DNA of 64,000 bases from Diospyros lotus (Eukaryota; Streptophyta; Magnoliopsida; Ericales; Ebenaceae), in assembly GCF_014633365.1 (NCBI RefSeq), contig NC_068338.1, positions 26,786,291-26,850,290 on the forward strand, given 5' to 3'. How positions within the stretch are numbered: position 1 is the stretch's first letter; each line of letters opens with the position of its first letter. This document shows positions 35,010 to 46,560 of this stretch, in pieces. Made by a program: the position numbers and the translations under genes. The notes below the pieces were generated by a model, which was given only the letters and a program-made list of their open reading frames with translations, ran no database searches and was not told the origin of the DNA.

Positions 35010-35314
35010 GGCGTATTCCCTTTAAGAAGAAAGATCATTGTGCTGTGGATGACCCTGTATTGTCATTATGCTTTGATTTGCTAGATTTATCGTACAAATC
35101 TATCTCTTGTTCGTCAAATTCAGCATCCAACCAATCCTTAAAGCATATACACATTTCTAGTGTCATATGTTACAATCTTGATCTATTTGGGTTGAACACT
35201 ATGTTTACTGTAGAAAAAGCTAACTTCGATGGCACTGTGGACACCGAGGGATTAGTAGATCTCGAGCCATGGCGGCAACACCGGATACGTGTGTTGATTT
35301 TGACGCTATCATGA
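35010..35314 (+). pseudogene. Exon-like open segment in M (unrecognised)
   Basis: After a splice-acceptor-like TTGCAG the frame reads RIPFKKKDHCAVDDPVLSLC and stays open for about 100 codons (FDLLDLSYKSIS, then FDGTVDTEGLVDLEPW). Codon composition looks more gene-like than the surroundings, and the unit 2 copy (59,159-59,462) stays open despite substitutions. I do not recognise the family. It may be an exon of a disrupted gene or chance. Confidence 0.35.
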
Positions 35315-35448
35315 CAAAATATCAAATGTATTAATTTAATCATAAGAAAATAAAGATATCTTATTTAAATAGAATTTAAATTCGTTAAATCTACTAGATA
35401 TTTGTGGACTGCCCTTTGATTTCTTCGATTTGAGGTATGTAGACCATC

Positions 35449-35635
35449 TAGAGTTGAAAAATGGGCAGGTTGAGCCATTTTTGTGGGTCGGGCCAAGTTG
35501 GGCCCCAGGCCACAAAACACTGGCACAACATGGCCTGCATTCTTGGGGCCAGGCCAGCCGGACCCGTTTGTTACAGTATCGGGCCAGGCTTGGTTGGGAG
35601 GCGAGCCCATGGGCGCGGCCCATTTGCCGACTCTA
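35449..35635. mobile_element. Short hAT-like MITE, uninterrupted relative of the element at 30,451
   Basis: The ends TAGAGTTGAAAAATGGGC and GGCCCATTTGCCGACTCTA are inverted repeats. The interior (GGGCCAAGTTGGGCC, TTTGTTACAGTATCG) aligns with both halves of the larger element at 30,451-31,742. I found no convincing target duplication. Confidence 0.65.
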
Positions 35636-36106
35636 TGTGTAGATGAGCTCATGAAGTGTGTGAGGGTGTGATTACAATGTGCTGGGCATACTTTCCACAA
35701 CTTGTGTAGCAGCTCCATGTATTATTTGTTTTTCATCAAGCTTGTTAAATGTTACCTAAGATAATTGTTCTAAAATCTGACAAAACTTCCCCAAGATATC
35801 AAATTTAACAGTGGCATGTCTGGTAACAGGGGAGAATATCTTAACCTTCTATGTACTAAACTCTCAGGTGGTTACTTAATGGTCATTTGCATGGCTCTCA
35901 AAACAATCTCGCTTTCTGACTCCATAAGATCTTGTCCCTAATTGTGCCTTATCTGGTTATATTCAAACTACTTTTGAATGTCTACTGTAGTTTAGACATG
36001 ATAAAATAGTTCATATTGGAAGTGGTTTGTGCCCGTTTGATTTTGCTGTCAGTTAGTCGTTGTGTTAGCATCTCCATGGTCATGTACAACTTTCTGGAGT
36101 TTTCAG

Positions 36107-36171
36107 TTTTGCTCATGGAACAGAGGGTGGTTCCAGCTGAAGAAGTCATTAGTGAAGACCCCGCTAGCTAG
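36107..36171 (+). pseudogene. Possible terminal exon in M (unrecognised)
   Basis: After the acceptor-like TTTTCAG an open frame contains MEQRVVPAEEVISEDPAS and a TAG. The acidic tail is protein-like, but 65 bp is too short to judge. The surrounding 35,636-37,430 has no other recognisable feature and is almost identical to 59,786-61,330. Confidence 0.25.
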
Positions 36172-37468
36172 TTCCTCTAGAAAGGTGTACCTATTTCCAG
36201 GACTTGTTGAAAGCCCTTCACATCTTTCCAGATTCAGTCTCAAGTCAGACTTACACGAGTTAAACCAACAATGTGGCATGTGATTCACGAGAAGCTGCCC
36301 CCTTGCTCGATCCTTGAGTGAGCTTCTACAGCTAATGCCTATAATAAGCACGATTTTACCAGTTGTATGGAAAAGATTTGTAAGAAGGTAGAAGTTTAAG
36401 GGATTTTGGGATTCATCTATATATCCATCTTTAAGATGTACGAAAATGCAAAAAACCAAATGTTACAGAAAATGTGATCATATTGAACCATCCCGACATG
36501 AGACAGAGTTGTTAAAATGTTTGCGTAAACAATCGTGTGGTAGTAGGGTATGCTGTGCTGCACTTTAATGCAGTCTTGTAGCTTATAATTTCCATTTCTA
36601 TTATTGCTTTATTTGAAGTTTTTAATTAAATGTGTTTTAGCAAAAGTTTCCTCTCATGTTTGGCATATTTTTGCGGCAATGATAGTTTGCAAAAGATAAG
36701 GCAGAGTAGTCTGGTAGAATACTTATCAGTCCGTGCATTGTATATCTTCTTAAGGGGGCAGAGGAATTTTATGAAGCAATAAGCCAACTAGTTGGATCAG
36801 AGTTGATGCTAATTAAACAAATGACATTGATGTAATGACGGCTTCCTAGCATACCCAATTAGGCGTTGGAGATCACGCGGATCAGACCCTGCACTAGGGT
36901 TTCTCACTAGTCGAGAACGTGGGTAAAATCAAATCCAAGGATGGGTGTGGCAAAGTGCAGCTCCCAATTCATTGTAGATTTGAGCTTAAGGCAACAGATT
37001 CAGGTCTGTACGAGAGTACAACGAAAACATTATCTTTAAAACATTTATCCCATTATGGAGTCGGCTACATGATTGGTCAATCCTTTTGCTAATACCCAAC
37101 GGTTCCTTAGAACCAAATACACCATGCGAGAACGAAAGAGTATGGTCACTGCCTGAACATTCCACGTTAAAGGGAGTACCCTATCAAAGCCTTTTGTTAA
37201 GAAACGATGACCCTCTTCTCACATACAATCATTCTTCAAATGGGAGCTGGTAGAAAAGTTTAAATGCCTCTATAACTTCTAGATACCAGACTGCTTCTCT
37301 ATCAGGAAATGGCGACAGGTCAACCATTTTGTGAACCTGAGATTCAACAACACAGCATCAACTTCTGTAGAGCGTGGAAAACAACAAAAGAAAAGAAGTT
37401 TCATATCTCAAAAAGAAACTGATTATTATCCATAGATGGAAATAAAGCTTCTGACTGTTGGGGAGCAG

Positions 37469-37651
37469 GTTCGAAAAGAGATAATTACTCTCTGTTTAGC
37501 AATATGTGGAGAGCGAAATACAATTAAGCTGGATAATTTTCCACCTACTTGTGAAATTCCTAAAATAGAGGAAGAACATCTTATGCAGACATTTGAAAGT
37601 TTTATAGACAGCATGGCTCTGAACAATGTGGGGTTACTGGAGGTTAGCCAG
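37469..37651 (+). pseudogene. Exon-like segment of 61 codons with splice signals (unrecognised)
   Basis: A segment of exactly 61 open codons lies between GGGGAGCAG (acceptor) and CCAG|GTTATA (donor). It begins VRKEIITLCLAICGERNTIK and ends with SFIDSMALNNVGLLEVSQ. The phase is 0 at both ends, and the unit 2 copy keeps the frame with few changes. I judge this a genuine exon of an unidentified gene caught in the duplication. The unit 2 copy has lost its acceptor through a rearrangement. I could not assign a family. Confidence 0.5.
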
Positions 37652-37958
37652 GTTATATACATTTCTTCTTCGAAATTTGAGTTTTCATAGTTGCAGTAAC
37701 CTATGGTACGTACAATTATTATCATTCTTATAATTATGAATTTATGATCATCATTGTTAATGGTTGATTATCATTATTGTTGTTATAACAACATAAACAA
37801 AAAGGATGCCACAAATATTCTAGAGAAGTTAGCCAAGCCAATTTTATTCAAAAGAAAAGACGGCATAAAACTCATAACCTCTGTTTTGCACTCTACTCAT
37901 CCCCAATAAGAAACAGAACAGCATCATCTTTTGCAAGTTAGTCATTTAAACATACATC

Positions 37959-38884
37959 TTAATAGTTTGTTTGCAGCAATAGAATCCATCAGTCCATCAG
38001 TCATGCAGATTTCACTACTGGTAACACACCACTAAGGACCTGGAATAAATTTCGAACAAAGGAAATTATAAAAGTTCAAGAAATGCTAAATTATCAGCTT
38101 TGAATGTCAAAATTAGCGATGGACTGTGTACCTCGTGTTCCTGATTGTACTGTCCGGAAGGTTACCGCATATGATATGAGTGCCACGATGCCTTGAAAAA
38201 TAATTCTCAAAGTGCCCTCTCCATGCTTTAACATACACCCTCACAGCACCTGTGAAGATCGCCAAGTCCAATCTCAAAACCTGACTAGATGGCACCACAT
38301 TAAATCCATCAACAAAAATACAAACCCTTTAAAAATAGGCTTCCCACTTTTCGAACAATGAGTAGAAGAACTCAAAGCTTCAGCGTCAAACTGTTCCTGT
38401 AATTTCTGATTATTCAAACCCATGTCACTGAAACCAGATGCAAAACACATCAATACACATTCAGAATCAGTATGATTAGGTGCCAAAAAGAGAACACCAA
38501 CACGGAAAGAAGCACCAAAAAGAAACTACTAATAAGTAAAAAGTCTACCAGAAGGTCATTATGTATACAAGAAACTAAACAACGAACAAGTTTAATGCTC
38601 TCCTATTCCGGTCCATTTGCTAACTACCAGAATTCAACTTTAAAAACCAAAAAGCCATCGAATACAGCGAATTACATTTGAAGTACTCATAAACTTACAA
38701 TAGAATTATTTTCCGCTCCTTTTCTACTCAGTGATGTCAGTAATTTGAATGTACGTCATAGGACAACCATCAATAGAAGCAATCAAACTGCATAAAAATA
38801 CAGAGAGAGAGAGAGAGAGAGAGGACCTGGAATCGGAGAAAAGCGAACTGCGAACGGAGGACAAGAGGAAATGACCTAGGGCTC
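37959..38884 (-). pseudogene. REV1: REV1 5'-region pseudogene, cassette d
   Basis: Sister of cassette a at the start of unit 2. It has the exon 4 relic (37,959-38,027), exon 3 (38,132-38,249, FENYFSRHRGTHIICGNLP, so a V-to-G and an S-to-G change in the BRCT core), exon 2 (38,281-38,427) and exon 1 (38,827-38,884). Most of intron 2 is deleted, so exon 2 and exon 3 are separated by only about 30 bp. A GA microsatellite lies at 38,803-38,822. This remnant begins at the tandem-duplication junction, so the junction falls in REV1 intron sequence. Confidence 0.82.
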
Positions 38885-39110
38885 TGATTATTTATCTGGA
38901 AGGGTTTGAAGAGAGCGAGTGAAGTCGAAGGTCGTTGTTTATGCCAGATGGGACAAATTGGGATGATCGATCAAGAAGATATTGGGGTTTTAGAGGCGTT
39001 AGAGGAATGAAACTTGCTTGCAAAGCAAAGCAAGATAGATCCCCGGCGATTTGATTTTATTTGATTTGGACGTACAGCCTGTTGCTGATTTGCTTCTCAC
39101 TCTAAGTCCT

Positions 39111-39220
39111 TGAAATACGAAGTCTTCTTGAGCTTCAGAGGCGAAGGCTTCGTTGACCATCTCTATTTGGAGAAGACACCCGGTCTTCGCCTCTGAAGCT
39201 CAAGAACACTTCGTATTTCA
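39111..39220. repeat. Hairpin of TIR motif 1, loop in the opposite orientation to cassette a
   Basis: Arms 39,111-39,146 and 39,185-39,220 (36 bp, one mismatch) correspond to the arms at 7,487-7,608. The 38-base loop (GCTTCGTTGACCATCTC...) is the reverse complement of the loop in cassette a, apart from 7-8 bases missing at one end. Confidence 0.9.
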
Positions 39221-39346
39221 CGTTCAAGGATGACCTGAAGCTCGAGAGAGGTGAATCGATTTCTCCCATCGAAGAGTCAAGGTTTGACGTGGTTGTTTTC
39301 TCCAAAGAAGTCTGCTTCTTCCAAGAGGTTTTCCGTGGTTGTTTTC

Positions 39347-39436
39347 GTAAATCCGAGGGATCTACTCTATAGAATACCGACAAAACGGTGAGCACTTCTT
39401 TGTCGGAGTTTTATAAAGTAGATCCCTCGGATTTAC
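39347..39436. repeat. Hairpin of FYEVDPSDL segment, cassette d
   Basis: The arm from GTAAATCCGAGGGATCTAC pairs with GTAGATCCCTCGGATTTAC, continuing to CCGACAAA/TTTGTCGG. It is equivalent to the hairpin at 7,750-7,836 but with fewer mismatches in the outer arm. Confidence 0.88.
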
Positions 39437-39703
39437 AGAAACAAAGAGGGAGCGTTGGAGAAGTATTCGCCAAACACAAGGGATATTTCAGCGAAGAGAA
39501 GGAGAAACCAGAAGGTGCAGAGATGGTCCAGATGGAGGAATGCTCTCAAGGAAGTAGCCAACATTTCTGGGTGGATTCAGAAACACATGGGTAACAAGTA
39601 CCCCTCAACAACTCATGACTCAAACCTTTTTTTAAATATTAATAACTCTATATTTATATATATAATATTTTATATATTATACTTCTACGGTAATATAAAT
39701 AAA

Positions 39704-40005
39704 GAAAATGTTATTGATACATCTTTGTGTACACCTTAGACTACACAAAGGTGTATCAATGACAAAAATATCCCTTTGAGACGCATAGAGACGCGTGAGG
39801 TGTATGGAAAAGTACAAAATATTTTTATCATTGATATACCTTTATGTACATTTTGAGCTATATAAAGGTGTATTAATGACAAAAATATCCCTTTGAGGTG
39901 CATAGAGGTGCGTGAGGCGCATAGAGAGGCGCAAGATATTTTTGTTATTGATACATCTTGTATAGCTCAAGATATATAAAAATGATATACATGTAGCATG
40001 ACTCC
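39704..40005. mobile_element. MITE, 302 bp, with 9-bp target duplication
   Basis: Flanked by ATAAATAAA on both sides (39,695-39,703 and 40,006-40,014). Unit 1 has this 9-mer once at 8,086-8,094, a clean empty site. Ends are GAAAATGTTATTGATACATC and, reverse-complemented, GAGTCATGCTACATGTATAT. Inside are repeated CAAAAATATCCCTTTGAG and GCATAGAG-GCG words. A 176-bp relative lies at 56,976. The superfamily is uncertain (Mutator-like or hAT by duplication length). Confidence 0.85.
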
Positions 40006-40014
40006 ATAAATAAA

Positions 40015-40866
40015 CAGGCCTGATATGTTGCTCGCGTCGGGCGGACGTGGTAGAGCCACGTCTGGGCAACATAAAAAAATCAACCACCCACCTAGCAACT
40101 TGTCTAGCCCTCTCCCCCACGTGCAGCCCACCACTCTCATCATACCTCACCACTCCCCAATTTACCAATTATGCCCCCAGGACCCACAAAGCCCCCTGAA
40201 CAACACCCCCCCCCCCCCCCCCCGCGGCCCCAAACCATGCAGTGAACCAACCCCCTCCCAAATTAAATTAATAATTGAATTATTTTTAATAAAATATTAA
40301 ATAAATTATATAAATTTTAATTTTAATTCAATAATAATTACATATGAAAATAATAATTTTTATTTACCATTTTATAAGTTGATGTAAGTCTAGTAATTTT
40401 CTAATATCAGCTTATTCTAATTACTGTATATGAAAATTATTTTCATATGTAATTTAGAAATTTTTTATTTACTGTATTTGATTTGAAATCAAATAAAGAT
40501 TCTTTAAAGCTGATATTTGTCCCCTTTGAATTGCTGTAGGATAATTTTCAAATATTTCAAATCAATAAAAATTATTATTTTCATATTTAATTATTGTTGA
40601 ATTTAAAATTTAATTTATTTAATATTTTATTAAAGATAATTCAATTATTAAGGGTGGGGGTGGGTCAGGGGGGGCTTTGTGGGTGCTGGGGGCATAATTG
40701 GTAAATTGGGGAGGGGGTGAGGTATGATGAGAGTGGTGGGCTGCACGTGGGGGAGAGGGCTACTAGACAAATTGGTGTAGGTGGGTGGCTGATTTTTTTA
40801 TGTTGCCCAGACGTGGCTTTTTCACGTCCGCGTATGTTGCCCGATACGGGCAACATATCAGGCCTG
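40015..40866. mobile_element. Foldback element, 852 bp, very long inverted repeats
   Basis: Termini CAGGCCTGATATGTTGC and GCAACATATCAGGCCTG are perfect inverted repeats. Pairing continues through the CCACGTGCAGCCCACCACTC region and, past the C/G-rich part, through AT-rich text, so each arm is about 300 bp or more. It was inserted directly beside the MITE at 39,704. Flanks ATAAATAAA and AAAAATAAA match at 8 of 9, suggesting a Mutator-type foldback. An 18-base C tract (40,206-40,223) faces a G-rich stretch in the other arm. No transposase frame is present. Confidence 0.85.
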
Positions 40867-42334
40867 TAAAAATAAATAGAGTCGTAAATCATTTTTAATT
40901 CCTTGTTAAAATAGTTAAATTTTAATTCAAAACTTGTCAAAATAGTTATATTATTTAATGAATTTCGCTTAATACCATATTGGATTTGGTAATATCCAAG
41001 CGCAATTCAATTATAAGGCGGGGTTTGATAGCCAATATTTTATAAGAAAAAGATAATTTTTTACTTAATTTTCATCTTTTGCATTGTTTGATAGGCATTT
41101 TTTTTAAAGAATTCACTTCCCTGGGTCAAGTGAGGGGATTTTCCTTCAAATTATAGAAATCAAATTTCTTAGAAGGGAGGAGAAGGAATTTTCTTAGCAA
41201 TTGAAAATACATAGGAACTTGACAATTTTTTTGCTTCTCTTGACTGTTTGATTCAAGAAAAGCAATTTTAATTTTGTAGTTTTACTTATTTGAGAAAATA
41301 ATTTAATTAATTTAAAATATGTAATTATTTTATTATTTTTTGTATAAGATTTAATATTTTAATGCCTATCAAATACGAAATGCCAGAAAAATGACTAAAT
41401 TTTATAAAAAATATTATCAATCAAACACCAAAAGATGAAAAATAATATCATTTTCCAAGTAAAAAATTATATCAATCAAACAGCTTAAACTTTTAATTTT
41501 CAGGAATTCATTTTCCCTGCAATTCAATTTCCTGGAATTTATTTTCTTTCCACTCAAATTCCACCCTTACAATCAGACGCACCCTAAATGGATTACATTT
41601 GCCTCCTAAATACCAGGTGGTTGTTATTTAGGCTTCAAGGTTTTACCTCAATTCCTCAACAAATGAGTGAATGAGACCCTTTTGATTTAGCATTTTTAAT
41701 TTGATAGTTCTTCCGTAATTGTTAGTAGTTGAACATTTTATAGATATTAATTCATTCTAATGTGTTACTTCTGTTGTATTTTTAATTATTTCACTCATCT
41801 TAAAAAAAGAATACCAAAAATAAAGATAGAATTGAACCAAAAGAATTGGATTATATCTAAGTACATAGCTTTGATGCCTCTCCTATAAATTTTGATAAAA
41901 ATATAATCATATATTTCGTGGTTACGAGCATTATATTACAAGAGACATTGAGTTAACATGGAGTTTTTACAGCCCTAATCACTACTTAAACCTTTGATGG
42001 AATTGGCTAAAGCCGCTCCTTTGAGCTACCACTTTGCATTCTAGTTGATGAGTTAATAAGCCAAATCCAAGTCACATCGCATCCCAATTGTCTTCGAGCA
42101 TAAATTCAATTCATTCTCCTGTGTATATAAACAAGGCCTTTCAATAGTTCAATCTTGATACCCCAACTCATACATGAAAAGTTGGATCTTTCTTACTAAC
42201 ATGAAAGCCATTAAAGCTTATCCTGATCTCACTAAAGACCAATGAATCCCCATCTTCTCATTCAAAATGCTGAACAAAGATGTTGATCAACAATGGCACC
42301 TCAAGTCCTTTGAGGTCCTAATGAATGGGAAGTC
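40867..42334. other. Left flank of solo LTR, copy b
   Basis: Counterpart of 8,095-8,978 with roughly one difference per ten bases and a 568-bp insertion. No gene is recognised. Confidence 0.6.
41017..41584. mobile_element. PIF/Harbinger-like (Tourist-type) MITE
   Basis: The 3-bp duplication TAA lies on both sides (41,014-41,016 and 41,585-41,587), and unit 1 has the empty site TTATAAATG at 8,229. The left end GGCGGGGTTTGATAG and the reverse-complemented right end GGGTGCGTCTGATTG are imperfect inverted repeats of the GGG-TTTGATTG kind. The AT-rich interior has secondary inverted repeats (AATTTTCTTAG...; ATCAATCAAAC) and no coding frame. Confidence 0.82.
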
Positions 42335-45232
42335 TATAATATCCCTTTTTTTTTCAAGCCTACGTTAACCTGAATTTTCAAAGATTTTTTTTTTTAATAA
42401 TCATTTAACATACGCTCAACGTATCAACTTAAAGAAATAAGTTAAGATTAGTAATAACATCACATCAGCGAAAGTAAGATCGAAACCTTAATGATACATA
42501 ACCGAAATTCCTTTATTCATAATATAAAATTCGTACCATCAATGTTCAACATGACATCATCAAAATAATACATAATATCTGAATATCTTGTACATAAATA
42601 AAGACCTACAAAAGATCTAATATGTAACTATTAACTACATCTCGATAGCATTCTTTCTCTTAGCGTTGCTACTTTCACCTGAAACATTTGAATATTCTTG
42701 GGACAAAGTCCAAATTAGATGATGAATTATCTAAGCGAGAATTTAAAACATATTCATGAATATATACAAAACCATGAAACAAAATCGACACATCCCAACA
42801 TGTGCTAACCTAAGAGAATATCACACAACACTTAACTTTAACCGGGAAAAATGCAATCTCTCTTAAAACAACACAACCTCATCGACACATTGGCATAATA
42901 CAATCCTGTTTAAGAGGGATAACCTCAACGCATAAACCCGGGTATCACCCCTATATCATATTAGGCATTACGCTCCAATTCAAAAGCATTACGGATCTCA
43001 ACACAACCCTAGCCACAAGAGGACCAATACTATCCTCGGAATCAACGTCCACCTAGGCAATAATGTTATTTCTCAAAGGAAATTGAGGTGGTGTCTACTC
43101 TTAGCCCCGCCACTTGAGCCAACATTCAGGATGGTGTCCATTCTCAGCCTCGCCACTTGAGTACCATAAGGTGGAGTCCGTCTCAGTCCCATCCCCAATG
43201 AGTCACATAACATTAATCCTTGGCACGCATCTCGAGTGTTATCACTTAAGTGCCACATGCAAGTTAACAACCCACATCCTACATGGACAACACATAAACA
43301 TGTCAATGTAACACATAACATACATCATTTAAAATCAACATTTCAATGCATGAATTTATAAAACACGAAATTCAATGCACATGTATAAAATAATTTAGGA
43401 CGCATCTTCCACATGAAACCAACTTGTCACAGGTCAAATTGTTTGTATAAACAAATCAAGTATAGAGTCGAACCACCCAAAATAAACCTAGTCGAAATAG
43501 AAACTCTCACAATAAAACTAAATTTTCGATATAACTATTCACCGTAAACCAAGTTTTTAAGTTAGAACACTCATTTTGAACGTATTTTCGACCACCTCAA
43601 TTTTCGTGTTGACCTCGATTTTCGTGTCAAATCTCAAGTAATCGTACTAATGCTCAATCTCGAGCCTCAATAATCCCTAGACATCATATTCATTCAAAAT
43701 AATATCAACATCTATTTTTCATAATTTTCTCCTTATTTTCTTCCCATTTTCTCCTAAAAAATTTTAAAATAAATACCTCCTCAAGGTTTTTCTCAAATTT
43801 TTATCTACAATAATTCATAAAATAATATTTCTTATTTTCTGGAATTTTATGAAATTTTTTTCCTATTTTTCTCTATTTTTCATAAACCTTATTTTCCTCA
43901 AAAATTACAAAATAAATAATTACTCCAATATTTTCCGAAATTTTCCTCCACCAAAATGCACAAAATAATTTTCCAACTTTTTCATATTTTTTTGGGAATT
44001 TTCTTTTATTTGTTTTCTTTTTTTTTTTCTTACATTCTCCGACGATCGATGACAATCTATGATGACTAATCCGACAACACCTCCTAGAAGATCTCCTCAA
44101 GCCGATCACAATTGCACTCTCCAATGGCCGAAACACCTGTCGGAAGTAGCCAAAACGTGCAATTTTCAGACTGGCTCCAGTGATGTTTCTGCGTTTTCTG
44201 GTGAGCTTCGAATACCCTTTCAAGCGTTTATGAAAACTCACAAAACTCTCCAGAATTACTCAACACATGGGGAGTAAAATCCCTTTATCCCTGACTCCTG
44301 ATTTGCTCTCAAACACGAGAAATTCAAAATTTAAACTTTGATGAATTTAGCCATTTCGAACGCCCCTGTTTATACACGATTTCGGAGCCCAATCGAGCCA
44401 TACCTAGTCAAATCGACGCCTCTATCATCCTTACAAGCATTTAATGGCCTCAAATCGTGATGATTCGATACGAACATCCTTCTCCCGAATTTTCGGTGAT
44501 CGCAGCCATGTCTCACCATTTTCTATCAAATCACAGTTATGTTAGGCCATTCATGACCCCATACTCTGCCCAATCAACTCACCATGTCGTGGGGCCCATT
44601 TTCGTGCCCTTAGACAACCCTAAGGACATTGGCCGAATGATGGCCGACGATAGCAGTGGCTAGCGATAGCTATGGCTATGCTTCCTTCTTCTTTTTTATT
44701 TTATTTACACTTTAAACCCCTTAATTTTTAAAATCTCATTTAAGCCTTTCCACGAAGCCTATCAAGTTCCTGAAAATTTCACTATGATCCTTAGAATTTC
44801 CTCTTTCACATTACGTTCTCCGATACCCGTTTTACCACTTTTCAAAAATTACACTTAGGTCCACAACTTATGAAAAATCATGCTTGATTGAAAACTCGAT
44901 CATTTCACCCCAAACCTTCTTCAGGATTGTTCCTTATGAAAAACTTAACTGATTTCAAGATTCTGGTGTCTTTGTGGAAGTCTCTTACGATGATTTGATT
45001 TTTCATCTTGAATCGCAATTGTACCGAAAATAGTCTCGGATTTGATTTATTTAAATGTCATAAATTATGCCTCGAGATGCTCGTTGATGTCGTACCCTCA
45101 TCTTTAGGTATCTAAGTTTTGAGACCTTCCCTACTATTGATTCGACAATTTATTTTATTATCAAACCAACTTTTCGATATTTTAAACTCGTCCAAATTAC
45201 ATGACAACCTCACACAAATATGGGGTATTACA
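42335..45232. mobile_element. Solo LTR of an LTR retrotransposon (~2.9 kb), copy b
   Basis: Positional partner of the LTR at 8,979. It starts TATAATATCCC (eroded TG) and ends GGGGTATTACA. Flanks AAGTC and AAGTT match at 4 of 5, consistent with a 5-bp target duplication. It shares flanking DNA with copy a, so insertion and LTR-LTR recombination predate the segmental duplication. It differs from copy a by many substitutions and small indels, including a 27-base loss around 44,050. Confidence 0.68.
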
Positions 45233-46560
45233 AAGTTAATCCTTGGAATCAATCGCGATGCTTTACTCCGAGGGACACCTCAAAAATCAAACACCGAGAA
45301 TCTAATCATTTCTAAACAAAGTTCTAAAATGAGCATAACAAAACATGATAAAACTAACATTATAACAACATGGTGGTTTTTGTTGTCACTTTAACTTGTG
45401 TTTACAATTCTTACAAGTCACATATGTGGAAAAAGAATAGAAGCCAAGAGAAGATGTAGGGCAAGAGGAGAAGCCAAAGTATAATGATGAAATAGGGCAA
45501 AGAGGAGGAAGATGATTGTGGAAGTGGAAAAGGAGATTGAGAGAATGCAAAGGGGAAACAGTGGACATGGAGCATCTTAAAACTTCTTGAAACGATACTA
45601 CAATGGAACCGTTGAGGATTGAACTAAAACAATTAGCAAAATAAGTCCAAATGATTTCACGATTATCCTTTAAATAAAGGAAAGTGAAAACAAGAATTTT
45701 AGTGGTTAAAAATAAAAAAACAAATGTATGAAATATTAACAAAAGACAAACCAAACACCTAATAACAAAATCAAAAGTTAAAACTATAAAAAAATAAAAT
45801 AAATAAATAAACAAGACCCGAAATTCCATGTCATAAAGCTTCGAAATTCCAAATGTAAGGGTAGTCAACCTTCATAGTCAAGCATAATGCTTCAACAAAA
45901 GAACACATCAAGCCAGCTCCCATAAGTAAAATTCATAAAATAAGAAGTCAACATTTTGAAAAAAAAGTCAAATTTAAAGCATGCATCTAGCGTTGGAGAT
46001 TAATAACCTGAGGTAAAAATGTTCCAAGCATCCAAAGTTTATGGCACAAAGTTTCTGAATTTGTATAAATTCTGATGAATTTGTATAAATTTTGATGCTA
46101 CAAAAGCCAAGAGATACATGTTAATGGGAATTACCAATAAAAGAACCAAGTGGAACAACTTGATTGGTAAAGCAACCCTCCACAACACCTGGCAAGATGA
46201 AGAAAGATAGTACAAAGATTGTTGCTAGCAAGAAAAACAAATAACAAACTTAATCCGATGAAAACCGAGGAAGCTACTAATGAAGAGAAGGAAATTACCT
46301 CAATTGACAAACCACTTCTTCTATCAGAGATGATAAGAAAAAGGAAAGGGTAATGTCAACCAATGTTTCTCAAATACAAATAATAAGGTTAGTGTATGCA
46401 AAATTTATAAATTAAGAATGCCAAAACATTGAAATAATAATGAAAACCTAATAGTAATAAAATTCTTACAAACAACATGTGGGAACAGAAGAGAAGCCAA
46501 AACAAAAGGCAAGGAAGAGGAAAATCAATGGACTAATACATTCCTACCAAGGCTCTCCCA
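45233..46560. other. Right flank of solo LTR, copy b
   Basis: Counterpart of 11,864-13,234 without a recognised gene. It has a local 22-base duplication near 46,076 (GAATTTGTATAAATT twice) not found in copy a. Confidence 0.6.

Larger units (their letters stand above)
6271..37947. repeat. Tandem segmental duplication, unit 1 (31.7 kb)
   Basis: The block order REV1/TIR cassette, solo-LTR block, SINE array, X, REV1/TIR cassette, hAT nest, short REV1 remnant, M recurs as a second direct copy starting at 37,948. The left edge lies where X sequence runs into the REV1 intron text AAACATACATCTTAATAG. The right edge is where GTTAGTCATTT joins that same text. Compared with unit 2 it has one extra X copy of about 5.95 kb, an extra hAT element (31,772-32,792), and about 2.35 kb that unit 2 has lost. 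It lacks the elements at 39,704, 40,015, 41,017 and 56,976. Confidence 0.85.
39111..39595 (+). pseudogene. TIR-domain resistance-gene fragment, cassette d
   Basis: Reads KYEVFLSFRGE then GFVDHLYLE in gene orientation, then an inverted copy of motif 1, then KDDLKLERGESISP and IEESRFDVVVFSKEV, a second hairpin, and KVDPSDLQKQRGSVGEVFAK to the RNAL-EVANISGW end, which is complete here. It lacks PALLKA relative to cassette a, and the central TIR region. It cannot encode a working domain. Confidence 0.8.

Noticed and set aside
35336..35718. Overlapping frames on both strands rich in Trp/Pro/Gly
   Set aside because: They translate the GGGCC-rich MITE at 35,449 in several frames at once.
36103..36459. 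118-codon minus-strand frame (also at 60,253-60,609)
   Set aside because: Conserved only because the whole block is duplicated with few changes; no motif, and the plus strand offers better splice signals.
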